From: Halovivax cerinus
GTDB lineage: Archaea; Halobacteriota; Halobacteria; Halobacteriales; Natrialbaceae
NCBI RefSeq assembly: GCF_024498195.1
Contig: NZ_CP101824.1
Span: 744,001-808,000 of the forward strand
DNA: 64,000 nucleotides
Direction of reading: 5' to 3'
Both the position numbers and the translations under genes were made by a program. This document shows, in pieces, positions 33,497 through 41,585 of the stretch (positions are counted from its first letter, which is position 1; every line of letters starts with the position of its first letter). The notes below the pieces were generated by a model, which did no database searches, was not told where the DNA came from, and saw only the letters and a list, made by a program, of their open reading frames with translations.

Positions 33497-34561
33497 ATGG
33501 AACCGATCGAGATCGTGGCGCGGATCATAGCGGGCGTCGGCCTCATCCTGATCAACGCCTACTTCGTCGCCGTCGAGTTCGCGCTGACGCGGACCCGGCA
33601 GTTTCCGAAATCGGAGTTCGATGCCGATCCGAAACTGCGTCGCGCGTGGAAGATGACCGACGACCTGGAGCTGTACCTGACGACCTGCCAGATCTGGATC
33701 TCGGGGACCTCCATCGCGCTGGGGATCGTCGCCGAACCGGGACTCGCGGCCGTCTTCGAGCCGATCTTCGCGAACACGACCCTGGCATCGGCCGGCGCCG
33801 GCTCGCTACTCGCGTTCTTCCTGATCAACATGGTCCACCTCACCCACGGTGAGCAGACGCCGACGTACCTCGGCGTCGAGCGCTCGAAGCAGGTCGCCCG
33901 GTACGCCGGTCCGCTGTACTGGTTCGCGGTCGCGATCAAGCCGTTCATCGTCTTCGGCGACTGGACGGCCAAGGCCACGTTGCGGCTCTTCGGTGTCGAG
34001 ATGACCGGTGCCTGGACCGAATCCGAAACCGGGACGGACATCATCGAGTCCAGAGCCGACCTCCGGAACCGGCTCGGCGACGTGTTAGACCGTGGCGAAC
34101 TTCCCGAGGAACGGCGCGAGGAAGTCATGAACGCCCTCGACGTCGGCGAACGACCGATCCGCGAGACCATGGTCCCGCCCGACGAGATCGTCGCCCTCTC
34201 GACGACGGTCGACTTCGCCGAGAACGCCCGCCGGATGGAAGACCGACCGCAGACCCGCTATCCGCTCGTCGGCGAGGACTTGACCGACTTCCGCGGGATC
34301 GTCTACGTCCCGATCTTCACCCGTCACCGCGAGGCGCTCGCGAGCGGTGACGTCGACTTCGAGGAACTCGCCGCCCCGCCGATGACGCTCTCGCCCGATA
34401 CCGACGTCAGCGACGCCATCGACCAGTTCCAGACCGAGGGCCAGGAACTCGCGCTCGTCATCGAGGACGGCGCGGTCGTCGGTCTCGTCACGGTCACGGA
34501 CCTGCTGGAGGCCATCATGGGCGACATCGAGGATCCGATCGATCAGGACCTGATCGAGTAG
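33497..34561 (+). CDS. CNNM/DUF21-CBS domain membrane protein
   Basis: This 354-residue protein has an N-terminal DUF21 domain with three or four membrane helices. It includes NAYFVAVEFALTRTRQF and the helical ending QVARYAGPLYWF. A pair of CBS domains follows at about 215-350. It ends straight after the second CBS and lacks the C-terminal CorC/HlyC domain found in many family members. The family moves or regulates Mg2+ or related cations; CBS pairs usually bind adenylates. The tatcatcacttcttta-type AT stretch just before the ATG is a likely promoter for a near-leaderless message. Confidence 0.9.
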   Translation: MEPIEIVARIIAGVGLILINAYFVAVEFALTRTRQFPKSEFDADPKLRRAWKMTDDLELYLTTCQIWISGTSIALGIVAEPGLAAVFEPIFANTTLASAGAGSLLAFFLINMVHLTHGEQTPTYLGVERSKQVARYAGPLYWFAVAIKPFIVFGDWTAKATLRLFGVEMTGAWTESETGTDIIESRADLRNRLGDVLDRGELPEERREEVMNALDVGERPIRETMVPPDEIVALSTTVDFAENARRMEDRPQTRYPLVGEDLTDFRGIVYVPIFTRHREALASGDVDFEELAAPPMTLSPDTDVSDAIDQFQTEGQELALVIEDGAVVGLVTVTDLLEAIMGDIEDPIDQDLIE

Positions 34562-34651
34562 CGGCCCGCCCGCGACTGGCGTCGCCAGTCACCGACAGCG
34601 GCCCGACCCCGGCCACCGCCGACCGCCGGGAACGGCGGCCGACGGGACGTC

Positions 34652-35254
34652 TCACGGGATCTCGGTGACGGCGTCCCGGAGGTCCGCGACCGTGGTCCAC
34701 TCCCGGGCACGGGGCCCGGAGAGCAGCGATTCGACGTGCGAGGCGGCCATCCCGTTGTCGAAGCGGTCGCGCTCCGTCTCCGGGTCGGTGTACCGCCGTT
34801 TCAGCACCCACGTCTTGTCCCGGTAGCTCGGCGCGAACAGCAGGCCGAGTTCCCAGACGTAGCCGCCGTCGAAGTCCTCGAGGACGGCGACGACGTGGGT
34901 CGAGAGCCCACAGAGGATGTCGAAGACGCGGGTCCAGAGGCGGATGTCGTCCGCCGTGAGGTCGAAATCCTCCAGTCGGATCGCGGTCGCCGGCGGGTCG
35001 GTCCGCGCGTCGAGTTCGTCGTAGACGGTCGACCGGCGCGTCGCCGCTTCCGCCGGGCCGCCGGCGCCGACGACGAGGTACCGACGGTCGTGCGTCTCGA
35101 TTCTGTTCAGCAACGGACCGTGGACGAGGTCCTTGACGCGCTGGTGTTCGGCCGGGGTGAGACTGATGGCCGAGAGGTCCTCCAGCAGCGTCGCTCGGTC
35201 CGAGATTCCGGAACCGGGCGACGGGTCGAACCCGCCGTCCGCGTCGTCGTCCAT
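34652..35254 (-). CDS. Uncharacterised haloarchaeal protein, Rossmann-like
   Basis: This is 200 residues with an acidic N-terminus. Parallel strands and helices are predicted from the pattern RRYLVVGAGG, then LTADDIRLWTRVFDIL, and VVAVLEDFDGGYVWELGLLF. The acidic VWELGLL turn resembles the nucleoside 2-deoxyribosyltransferase/TIR-like or DUF4062-type nucleotide-binding proteins, but I cannot assign it to a family. It shares a divergent promoter containing a 12-bp tandem array with the winged-helix gene at 35478. It may work with it. Confidence 0.6.
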   Translation of the reverse strand: MDDDADGGFDPSPGSGISDRATLLEDLSAISLTPAEHQRVKDLVHGPLLNRIETHDRRYLVVGAGGPAEAATRRSTVYDELDARTDPPATAIRLEDFDLTADDIRLWTRVFDILCGLSTHVVAVLEDFDGGYVWELGLLFAPSYRDKTWVLKRRYTDPETERDRFDNGMAASHVESLLSGPRAREWTTVADLRDAVTEIP

Positions 35255-35364
35255 CGACAGACACTGGTAATTACTGAGTCAAGAAGTATTCGGTTCACGT
35301 GACGCCTCGATGGGATTTTCCAGTCCGTAGGTGTCGGACCGCCCAGTTGTTCCAGATGGAGATT

Positions 35365-35424
35365 AGTTGTGATAGTAGTCTGGGTAGTAGTTGTGGTAGT
35401 AGTTGCGATAGTAGTTGTGGAACC
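35365..35424. repeat. 12-bp tandem repeat array in divergent promoter
   Basis: Four-plus units of agttgtgatagt type lie head to tail (35365, 35377, 35389, 35401 and a partial at 35413). The 12-bp period nears a helical turn, so sites fall on similar faces of the helix. The array lies between divergent genes starting at 35254 (minus) and 35478 (plus), in the position of an operator. An AT-rich ggttttatgctg box about 30 bp before ATG 35478 is a likely TATA element. Confidence 0.8.
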
Positions 35425-35477
35425 AATCTCATTTCCGGTCAACTGGTTTTATGCTGTCCCGGGACGAACGGGGAGGT

Positions 35478-35915
35478 ATGAAACCCGAGACACCGCCGTC
35501 GGACGGCGCCGGAGGCACGTCCGGCGCCTCACCCGGCTCGTTCGATGCCTGGCTCGCACTCCAGAAGGCGACGGACGAGAAGCGAGCCGACATTCTGGCG
35601 GACGTCGTCGGGCACCCGTCGGGGATGCCCACCGTCGAAGAGCTCGACTACATGAACCCGCCGCTTTCCGAGGACGCGATTCGCCGGCACCTGCACGCGC
35701 TGCTGGACGTCGGCGTCGTCCGCGAACGGGAGATCGAACCCGGCCGCCGGCTCCGCGACTTCCCGTACAAGTTCTACGAACTCACCGAGGACGCCCGCGA
35801 CCTCTTCGATCGGAACGGCCTCTTCCCCGAAGCCGCCTGGAAACGCCAGTATCGGTCGGTCGAGAAGACCGAACGGATTCGCGAGGTCGAATCCATGCCT
35901 CGACCCGACGCCTGA
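35478..35915 (+). CDS. Winged helix-turn-helix regulator
   Basis: This 145-residue protein has an N-terminal disordered stretch of 20 residues and then a winged-HTH (ADILADVVGHPSGMPTVEEL, DAIRRHLHALLDVGVVRERE and a basic wing) of the ArsR-like type, followed by a C-terminal helical tail. It starts at ATG 35478 right after the promoter box. It probably binds the 12-bp repeats upstream and so would control itself and the divergent 34652-35254 gene. The ligand is unknown. Confidence 0.82.
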   Translation: MKPETPPSDGAGGTSGASPGSFDAWLALQKATDEKRADILADVVGHPSGMPTVEELDYMNPPLSEDAIRRHLHALLDVGVVREREIEPGRRLRDFPYKFYELTEDARDLFDRNGLFPEAAWKRQYRSVEKTERIREVESMPRPDA

Positions 35916-35948
35916 CGAGGTGACGGCTGACGCGGCCGGCGGTGCGCC

Positions 35949-36518
35949 TCACGGCCGATTGCGTGCGAGGATCGAAATCCAGTGATCGATCGTGCGGTGG
36001 GAGACCACGTCGAATCCGGCGTCCGCGACAATCGTTCTGAACGACTCGGGATCGTAGTACGTGAAGTTCCGGCCGTCGGGTGCGCCGGATTCGCGACGTT
36101 TCACCGAGACGAACGCGACGCCGTCGGACCGGAGCACGCGGCCGAACTCCGCCAGCGTCGCCGCGGCATCGGCCCGCGGGACGTGGAGGAAGGACGCGCT
36201 ACTCCAGATACCGTCCACAGCGTCGGCGTCGAGCGGAAGCGATCGCATGTCACCCCGGACGAGCGGCCCGTTGCCCCGGCCTTTCGCCGTCCGGAGAAAG
36301 GACGCCGTGATATCGAGCCCGACCACCTCGTCGGCCGCGTCGGCCAGCACGGCCAGGTCCGAGCCGGGACCGCAGCCGACGTCCAGCACGCGTCCGCCGT
36401 CTAGGTGATCGAGGAAAGCCTGGCCGTAGCGGGACGCGGCCGACTGTGAGAGGTACTTCTCCGCATACGCGTCCGCGGCCGATTCGTACGCGCCGACCGT
36501 TCGAGCGACGTCGTCCAC
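35949..36518 (-). CDS. Class I SAM-dependent methyltransferase
   Basis: This 189-residue enzyme has SAM motif I VLDVGCGPGSDLAVLAD at about 42-58, the acidic motif II (VVGLDIT), and the LPLDADAVDGIWSSASFLHV segment used by UbiE-like and Methyltransf_11 families. It is too short to judge the substrate. It starts at ATG 36518 in an AT-rich context and converges with the winged-HTH gene (33 bp between stop codons). Confidence 0.85.
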   Translation of the reverse strand: MDDVARTVGAYESAADAYAEKYLSQSAASRYGQAFLDHLDGGRVLDVGCGPGSDLAVLADAADEVVGLDITASFLRTAKGRGNGPLVRGDMRSLPLDADAVDGIWSSASFLHVPRADAAATLAEFGRVLRSDGVAFVSVKRRESGAPDGRNFTYYDPESFRTIVADAGFDVVSHRTIDHWISILARNRP

Positions 36519-36723
36519 AATCGATCGTTCGACCGGTTCGAAAAAGTATTTGGGTTCGAGGCGCCCCTCGGACGGCTCCCGGCACTACGAACCCTCCGCC
36601 GATACCGTTCCCCGTTCGCCATTCCGAGGCGGTCACGTCGTTCCCGCCTCGCTCTCGCTTCTCACGGGTCGCTCCGCTCCCCGCTCGCCGTTCCGAGGAT
36701 TCGCTCCCGGCTGCGCCGGTCGC

Positions 36724-36981
36724 TCACTCCTCACTACTCAGATCGGCGTCGACGCGAATCTCCGAGTCGGTGATCGTCGCAATATTCTCGCTCGGGACTT
36801 CGATATCGTCATCGCCCGCGCCACCGCGGCCGAGACTCTGGATCCACGCGTTCGTGAGGCTGGGTTCGGGATCGACGTAGGCGACCTGTTCGATCGGATC
36901 GACCTCGGTGACGATGCCGATCTGTTCGCCGCGAACGTCCATCAGGAATTTCCCTTCGTCTTCGGTCGAGAGTACCGTCAT
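36724..36981 (-). CDS. PRC-barrel domain protein
   Basis: This is 85 residues. The beta-rich core GKFLMDVRGEQIGIVTEVDP has the PRC-barrel pattern, a small fold used in RNA processing and photosynthetic reaction-centre subunits. An acidic stretch (DDDIEVPSENIATITDSEIR) ends it. Haloarchaea have many such small proteins, often without a known partner. Nothing else in the neighbourhood helps. Confidence 0.72.
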   Translation of the reverse strand: MTVLSTEDEGKFLMDVRGEQIGIVTEVDPIEQVAYVDPEPSLTNAWIQSLGRGGAGDDDIEVPSENIATITDSEIRVDADLSSEE

Positions 36982-37041
36982 TCCGTCTCAACCGTCCCGC
37001 GCAGAAATTATCAATCTGGTGATTATCTTTCCTGCCGGTCG

Positions 37042-37323
37042 CTAGTCGTCTCCCCAGCCAGAATCGGACGCTCGTCGGTTGGTCGGTTCGTCTTCGTCGT
37101 CGAGTTCCGTCGCCGGGTCGACGTGGTGGACGGCGTCGGGCGATAGCAGTCGACCGCTCGGGAGGGAAACCCAGCCGTTTGCGAGCACGCGGACCGGCCC
37201 CTCGTGGAGGACGGTCTCGCCGTCCATATCGCCGTAGACGAGGGCGTTTTCGTACGTTCTGACGAGCGCCCGTCCCTCGTCGAGCTCCGACAGCCCGAAG
37301 GGTGGTTCCGTGGAGATGACCAT
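37042..37323 (-). CDS. Small haloarchaeal protein of unknown function
   Basis: This is 93 residues with the ATG at 37323 (MVISTEPPFGLSELDEG). It has a compact alpha/beta composition with Tyr-x-N-Ala-Leu, then VLHEGPVRVLANGWVSLPSG. The last 15 residues are acidic and disordered. I do not recognise a family. Its start faces the 38-bp palindromic repeats, so the array may belong to its promoter as well as to the dehydrogenase operon. Confidence 0.6.
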   Translation of the reverse strand: MVISTEPPFGLSELDEGRALVRTYENALVYGDMDGETVLHEGPVRVLANGWVSLPSGRLLSPDAVHHVDPATELDDEDEPTNRRASDSGWGDD

Positions 37324-37387
37324 GCCGTTACAGTTCGTTCGTCGGATAATAAAACGTACCGACGGCGGGATCGGCCACCGAGACCGG

Positions 37388-37550
37388 GTCGCCCAGGCGC
37401 CTGCCACCGCTCTTCGACGTCGTCGGTCGCCCAGGCGCCTGCCACCGTTCCTCGACGTCGTCGGTCGCCCAGGCGCCTGCCACCGCTCTTCGACGTCGTC
37501 GGTCGCCCAGGCGCCTGCCACCGTTCCACGACGTCGTCGATCGCCCAGGG
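37388..37550. repeat. 38-bp tandem repeat array carrying palindromes
   Basis: Four full units of 38 bp (37388, 37426, 37464, 37502) and part of a fifth follow one another with few changes. Each contains the 10-bp perfect palindrome caggcgcctg and the shorter palindrome cgacgtcg. The unit length is not a multiple of three and no coding frame is maintained. It occupies most of the 272-bp gap between the 37323 gene start and the E1-alpha start. Confidence 0.95.
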
Positions 37551-37552
37551 CG

Positions 37553-37566
37553 TGTTAGCTATTTAC
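37553..37566 (+). promoter_or_regulatory. TATA-like box of 2-oxoacid dehydrogenase operon
   Basis: The AT-rich tagctatttacc lies about 30-40 bp before ATG 37596 and directly after the 38-bp array. It is the only AT-rich patch in this gap. Confidence 0.45.
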
Positions 37567-37595
37567 CGGCCGGCGGTGGCAGTTCGACGGAACCG

Positions 37596-38636
37596 ATGGT
37601 GGCAGCTAACACAGTACTGGAGCTGTACGAGAACATGGTGACCGCGCGTCACTACGAAGAGCGCCTCCAGGAGGAGTACCTGGAGGGAAAGCAACCGGCG
37701 TTCGACATCTCGGCCGGTCCGATCCCGGGTGAACTCCACCTCGCGGCCGGCCACGAGGCCTCGGGCGCGGGCGTCTGTCAACACCTTCGAGACGACGATA
37801 CGGTCACGGCGCCGCACCGTCCGCACCACATCGCCATCGCGAAGGGCGTCGATCTAAAGCGGATGACGGCCGAGATCTTCGGCCGTGAGACCGGACTCGG
37901 GACGGGCAAGGGCGGGCACATGCACCTCTTCGATCCCGACGTGAACTTCGCGTGCAGTGGGATCATCGCGGAGGGGTGTCCGCCGGCGGTCGGTGCCGGC
38001 CTCGCCGCGAAGAAGCGCAACACGGACAGCGTCGCCGTGGCGTTCCTCGGCGAGGGCGCGATCGATCAGGGTGGGTTCCTCGAATCCCTCAACATGGCGA
38101 GCGTCCACGAACTCCCCGTCGTATTCGTGATCGAGGACAACGACTGGGCGATCAGCATGCCGAAAGAGCGGATCACCGACCTCGAAAACGGTGCCCGGCG
38201 CGCCGACGGGTTCGGCCTCCGGGGCGAGCGCGTGGACGCCGACGACGCCGTCGCCGTCTACGAGGCCGCCGGGGAGGCGATCGGACGCGCTCGCGACCGG
38301 AACGGCCCGACGCTGCTCGAACTGCAGGTCCACCGACGAATGGGCCACTTCATGGGCGATCCGGAGACCTATCGTTCTGAGTCCGACGCGACGGCGGCCC
38401 AGGAGCGCGACTCGATCGAGCGGCTGGAAGCCGACCTCCGCGCCGAGGGCGTCGACGACGAGACTATCGAGGAGCTTCGATCACGCGCCCACGATCGCGT
38501 CGAGGAGGCGATCGAGTGGGCAAAGGACCAGCCCGAACCGGAACCGGCGGCCGCGCACGAGGACGTGTTCTCGAATCCGCCCTCGGGCGTGACCGATACC
38601 GAGCCCGAGATTACGGGACACGGAGGTGAGGACTGA
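37596..38636 (+). CDS. pdhA: 2-oxoacid dehydrogenase E1 component, alpha subunit
   Basis: This 346-residue thiamine-diphosphate enzyme subunit decarboxylates a 2-oxoacid (pyruvate, acetoin or a branched-chain acid). The TPP-binding motif runs from GEGAIDQGGFLESL to the end at VIEDND, about 30 residues later. GHMHLFDPD near residue 107 and the phosphorylation-loop region are present. It starts an operon: its stop overlaps the ATG of the E1-beta gene (TGATG). Which 2-oxoacid is used cannot be read from the sequence. Confidence 0.93.
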   Translation: MVAANTVLELYENMVTARHYEERLQEEYLEGKQPAFDISAGPIPGELHLAAGHEASGAGVCQHLRDDDTVTAPHRPHHIAIAKGVDLKRMTAEIFGRETGLGTGKGGHMHLFDPDVNFACSGIIAEGCPPAVGAGLAAKKRNTDSVAVAFLGEGAIDQGGFLESLNMASVHELPVVFVIEDNDWAISMPKERITDLENGARRADGFGLRGERVDADDAVAVYEAAGEAIGRARDRNGPTLLELQVHRRMGHFMGDPETYRSESDATAAQERDSIERLEADLRAEGVDDETIEELRSRAHDRVEEAIEWAKDQPEPEPAAAHEDVFSNPPSGVTDTEPEITGHGGED

Positions 38637-39667
38637 TGGCCCAGCAAGAGCCCGAACAGGACGCCCGGACGCTGACGATGAGCCGGGCGATGGTCGAGGC
38701 GATCGCCTTCGAGATGCGCGAGGACGACGAGGTCTTCTACATGGGCGAGGACGTCGCCGATTACGAGGGCATCTTCGACAGCACGACCGGCCTCCGCGAG
38801 GAGTTCGGCTACGACCGGATCATGGACGTTCCCATCAGCGAGACGGCCTACATCGGCGCGGCCGTCGGCGCCGCTCAGGCGGGGATGCGCCCGATTGCCG
38901 AGCTGATGTTCGTCGACTTCTTCGGCGTCGGCATGGACCAGATCTACAACCAGATGGCCAAGAACACGTACATGAGCGGGGCGACCGTCTCCGTCCCGAT
39001 GGTCCTGACGACCGCCGTCGGCGGGACCTACAACGACGCCGCCCAGCACTCCCAGACCCTCTACGGGACGTTCGCCCACCTCCCGGGGATGAAGGTCGTG
39101 GTGCCGTCGACCGCCTACGACGCCAAGGGGCTCATGCACAACGCGATTCGCGACGACGACCCCGTGGTCTACATGTTCCACAAGCGCCTGATGGGGATCG
39201 GCTGGATGCCCGCGCCGGACGGCCCGAAGACGGGCGTGCCGGAGGGCGACTACACCATCCCCTTCGGGAGCGCCGACGTCAAACGCGAGGGCGCGGACGT
39301 GACCGTCGTCACCCTCGGCCTGCACGTCCACCGCGCGCTCGAGGCCGCCGACTCGCTCGCCGCCGACGGGATCGACGCCGAAGTGATCGACCTCCGGACG
39401 CTCGTTCCGCTCGATACCGAGACCGTCACCGATTCCGTCGCGAAGACCGGCCGACTGGTGGTCGTCGACGAGGACTACCGGTCGTTCGGCGTCACCGGCG
39501 AGATCGTCGCCCGCGTCGCCGAGGCCGACCTCGACGATCTGGAGGCCGTCGAACGGGTCGCCGTGCCGGACGTACCGATTCCGTACGCTCGCCCGCTCGA
39601 AGACGAGGTCATCCCGGACGCCGCGGACGTCGAGCAGGCGATCCGCGCGGTCCACGAGGGCGAATGA
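38636..39667 (+). CDS. pdhB: 2-oxoacid dehydrogenase E1 component, beta subunit
   Basis: This 343-residue transketolase-type subunit completes the E1 heterotetramer. Family landmarks are YMGEDVADYEGIF, DVPISETAYIGAAVGAAQAG, RPIAELMFVDF and the C-terminal KTGRLVVVDEDYRSFGVTG and PDVPIPYARPLE. Catalytic and subunit-interface residues appear intact. It overlaps the lipoyl gene by ATGA. Confidence 0.94.
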   Translation: MAQQEPEQDARTLTMSRAMVEAIAFEMREDDEVFYMGEDVADYEGIFDSTTGLREEFGYDRIMDVPISETAYIGAAVGAAQAGMRPIAELMFVDFFGVGMDQIYNQMAKNTYMSGATVSVPMVLTTAVGGTYNDAAQHSQTLYGTFAHLPGMKVVVPSTAYDAKGLMHNAIRDDDPVVYMFHKRLMGIGWMPAPDGPKTGVPEGDYTIPFGSADVKREGADVTVVTLGLHVHRALEAADSLAADGIDAEVIDLRTLVPLDTETVTDSVAKTGRLVVVDEDYRSFGVTGEIVARVAEADLDDLEAVERVAVPDVPIPYARPLEDEVIPDAADVEQAIRAVHEGE

Positions 39668-39927
39668 GCGCCGACACCGAGCGCGTCGCCGTCGACACGG
39701 CGGACTACTGGCCGGCGGACGCGGAGGAAGACGAGGGCGTCGTCGTCGACTGGTTCGTAAACGAGGGCGGGAGCGTCGCCGAGGGTGACACCCTCTGTGC
39801 GTTCCAGGTCGAGAAGGTGGACGTCGACGTTCCCGCCCCGACGGCCGGCACGATCGACGAGATTGCCCTCGACGAGGACGACGAACTCGAACGCGGCGAC
39901 GTCCTCGCCTGGATCCGCCCGGAGTAA
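39664..39927 (+). CDS. Free-standing lipoyl-domain protein (split E2, N-terminal part)
   Basis: This 87-residue biotin/lipoyl-attachment domain carries the lipoylated Lys in the hairpin FQVEKVDVDVPAP at about residue 46. The domain is flanked by the VVVDWFVNEGGSV and VLAWIRPE strands. It has no binding or catalytic domain. It swings acyl groups between E1 and E2 as a separate polypeptide. It overlaps E1-beta by four bases and lies 93 bp before the E2 catalytic gene. Reported as separate here because both proteins have clear starts. Confidence 0.9.
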   Translation: MSADTERVAVDTADYWPADAEEDEGVVVDWFVNEGGSVAEGDTLCAFQVEKVDVDVPAPTAGTIDEIALDEDDELERGDVLAWIRPE

Positions 39928-40020
39928 CGGACGCCGCTTTGCGACCAACGGCGATTCGAGACACGGTCGCCGGCCCGTCTGCCCGCCCAGCACCACCACG
40001 ATTCCGAGTCCACGATTTCC

Positions 40021-40824
40021 ATGCCACCATCCGACACCGATCCCGGTGACGACGAGGGGGCCGACTCTGACGCACCCAACTCGAACGCACCAGACCCGGA
40101 CACGCCCGATCCTGACGCGACCGACGAGTCCGGACGCACGATCCGCGAGGAGCGCTCGCTCACGCCGATGCGGCGGACCATCGCGAAGCGTCTCTCCGAG
40201 AGCTATCGCAACGCCGTCCACGTCACCGCGAGCCGAGAGATCGACGCCGAGGCACTGCTCGCTGCGGCCGAGTCGGCTGACGACCGGCTCGACGTCGACG
40301 TCTCCCTGATCGACCTCGTCCTCGGTGCAGTCTCGGGCGCGCTCGAGGCCCACCCCGCGTTCAACGCCACCTACGAGGACGAGACCCACCGGCTCTACGC
40401 GGAGCACAACGTCGGGATCGCCGTCGACGTCGACGCCGGCCTGGTCGCGCCGGTCGTCCGGGACCTGGGTTCGCTGACGCTCGCCGAACAGGTCGCAGAA
40501 CGCCGGCGATTGACCGAGGCCGTTCGATCGGGCGACTATTCGATGGCCGACCTTCGGGGCGCCACGTTCACGGTCACGAACCTGGGCGTCCTCGGCGTCG
40601 ACTCGTTCACGCCGGTCATCAACCCGCCCGAGGTCGCCATCCTCGGCGTCGGCCGGCTTCGTGAACACGCCACGCCGGGCGAGGATGGGGTAGAATTCAG
40701 GCGGCGGATCACGTTCGACCTGAGCTTCGATCACCGGGTCGTCGACGGGGCGGACGCAGCCAGGTTCCTCGGCACCCTCGCAGAGCACACGCAGAACGCC
40801 GCGCAGTTCGTTCCCGGGAAGTGA
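40021..40824 (+). CDS. pdhC: 2-oxoacid dehydrogenase E2, catalytic domain only
   Basis: This 267-residue acyltransferase catalytic domain has the C-terminal active site FDHRVVDGADAARF with His and Asp. Upstream of it is a 45-residue acidic Pro/Asp linker (DPDTPDPDATDESG), then TPMRRTIAKRLSESY. It lacks a lipoyl domain and a recognisable peripheral-subunit-binding domain. It forms the core of the complex with the lipoyl protein as the swinging arm. No E3 gene lies in the window. Confidence 0.92.
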   Translation: MPPSDTDPGDDEGADSDAPNSNAPDPDTPDPDATDESGRTIREERSLTPMRRTIAKRLSESYRNAVHVTASREIDAEALLAAAESADDRLDVDVSLIDLVLGAVSGALEAHPAFNATYEDETHRLYAEHNVGIAVDVDAGLVAPVVRDLGSLTLAEQVAERRRLTEAVRSGDYSMADLRGATFTVTNLGVLGVDSFTPVINPPEVAILGVGRLREHATPGEDGVEFRRRITFDLSFDHRVVDGADAARFLGTLAEHTQNAAQFVPGK

Positions 40825-41157
40825 TCAGACTTCGGTGAGGGGGTTGGAGCCACGTTCCCCTGCTGACCCGCTGGATCAGTACGCACACGATACTAGTATC
40901 GCGTTCACAACAGATATGCAGTTCAGCATCACCTCCAACGGTCGCTGCGTAGTCGTCCAGTCGGTCGATCTCCGACACCGCTGCGTCGAACACGATCCGC
41001 GTTCGGCCGGTGTGCTACCTCTACAGTCTACTGACGTCCGATCAGCGGTTTACCGACGTCCGGCCAGTAGTCCACCGACGACGACCAGCAGACCGTCGCC
41101 GGCCGGCCAGTGGCCTGCCGGCGTGGCCCTTACCCGTGGTGGCCCCCAATGTATTGT
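40825..41157. other. 333-bp gap: 14-bp palindrome and a possible gene relic
   Basis: No intact gene is supported. A perfect 14-bp palindrome, cgatactagtatcg, sits at 40888-40901. On the minus strand a short protein-like stretch (FDAAVSEIDRLDDYAATVGG) begins at about 40992. It lies in a frame with stop codons upstream (about 41009-41017) and loses its character at the Cys-Cys after HI. It could be a fragment of a decayed gene. The right half is GC-rich and repeats the gccggccagt-type string. Confidence 0.4.
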
Positions 41158-41397
41158 ATGAACGTTCCACAACCACTCAGAGACGCGACGGAGCGCGGTA
41201 TCGTCATCCGAACGGACGAACTCCCCGAGGGCGGTCGTATCGTCGTCGACTTCGGTCCCGACGCCGGCGACGCCACCGTCGACGTCGTCGACGACACCGT
41301 TATCGTGGTCACCGGCGACCAGCAGTTCGAGTTCGACCTGCCGCCCGAGGCGACGTCGGTCACCGAGCGAAACGGCGTCCTGACCATCACGGAGTAG
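41158..41397 (+). CDS. DUF7127-like small beta protein, copy 1
   Basis: This 79-residue all-beta protein begins MNVPQPLRDATERGI and ends VTERNGVLTIT. The DDTVIVVTGDQQFEFDLPPE strand pair is reminiscent of the small alpha-crystallin (Hsp20) fold, and haloarchaeal relatives are annotated DUF7127. A paralogue (about 55-60% identical by eye) is at 48357. Role unknown; a small chaperone is a guess. The ATG follows an AT-rich aatgtattgt box. Confidence 0.78.
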   Translation: MNVPQPLRDATERGIVIRTDELPEGGRIVVDFGPDAGDATVDVVDDTVIVVTGDQQFEFDLPPEATSVTERNGVLTITE

Positions 41398-41585
41398 TCG
41401 CCCGGCACAGACACGGTGCACGCCACGGTGAGGTCGAACCGCGCTACGGCCGGGTCGAGGCTCCCCACGGCCAGTTCGGATCTCGCCGTCGTCCTGCGAC
41501 CGACCCCGTCGGAGGTATCGGACCGTCCCGTCGACCGACCCATCGAGTTATACCGGAGCGGACCCACGTCCGATTCGGACCAGCC

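Noticed and set aside
36519-36723. Possible gene in the 205-bp gap between the methyltransferase and the PRC-barrel gene
   Set aside because: It contains two imperfect copies of a ccccg-tcgcc-ttccgagg string but no frame with start, stop and protein-like composition.
37388-37550. CRISPR array
   Set aside because: The 38-bp units are contiguous, with no unique spacers and no cas genes in the window.
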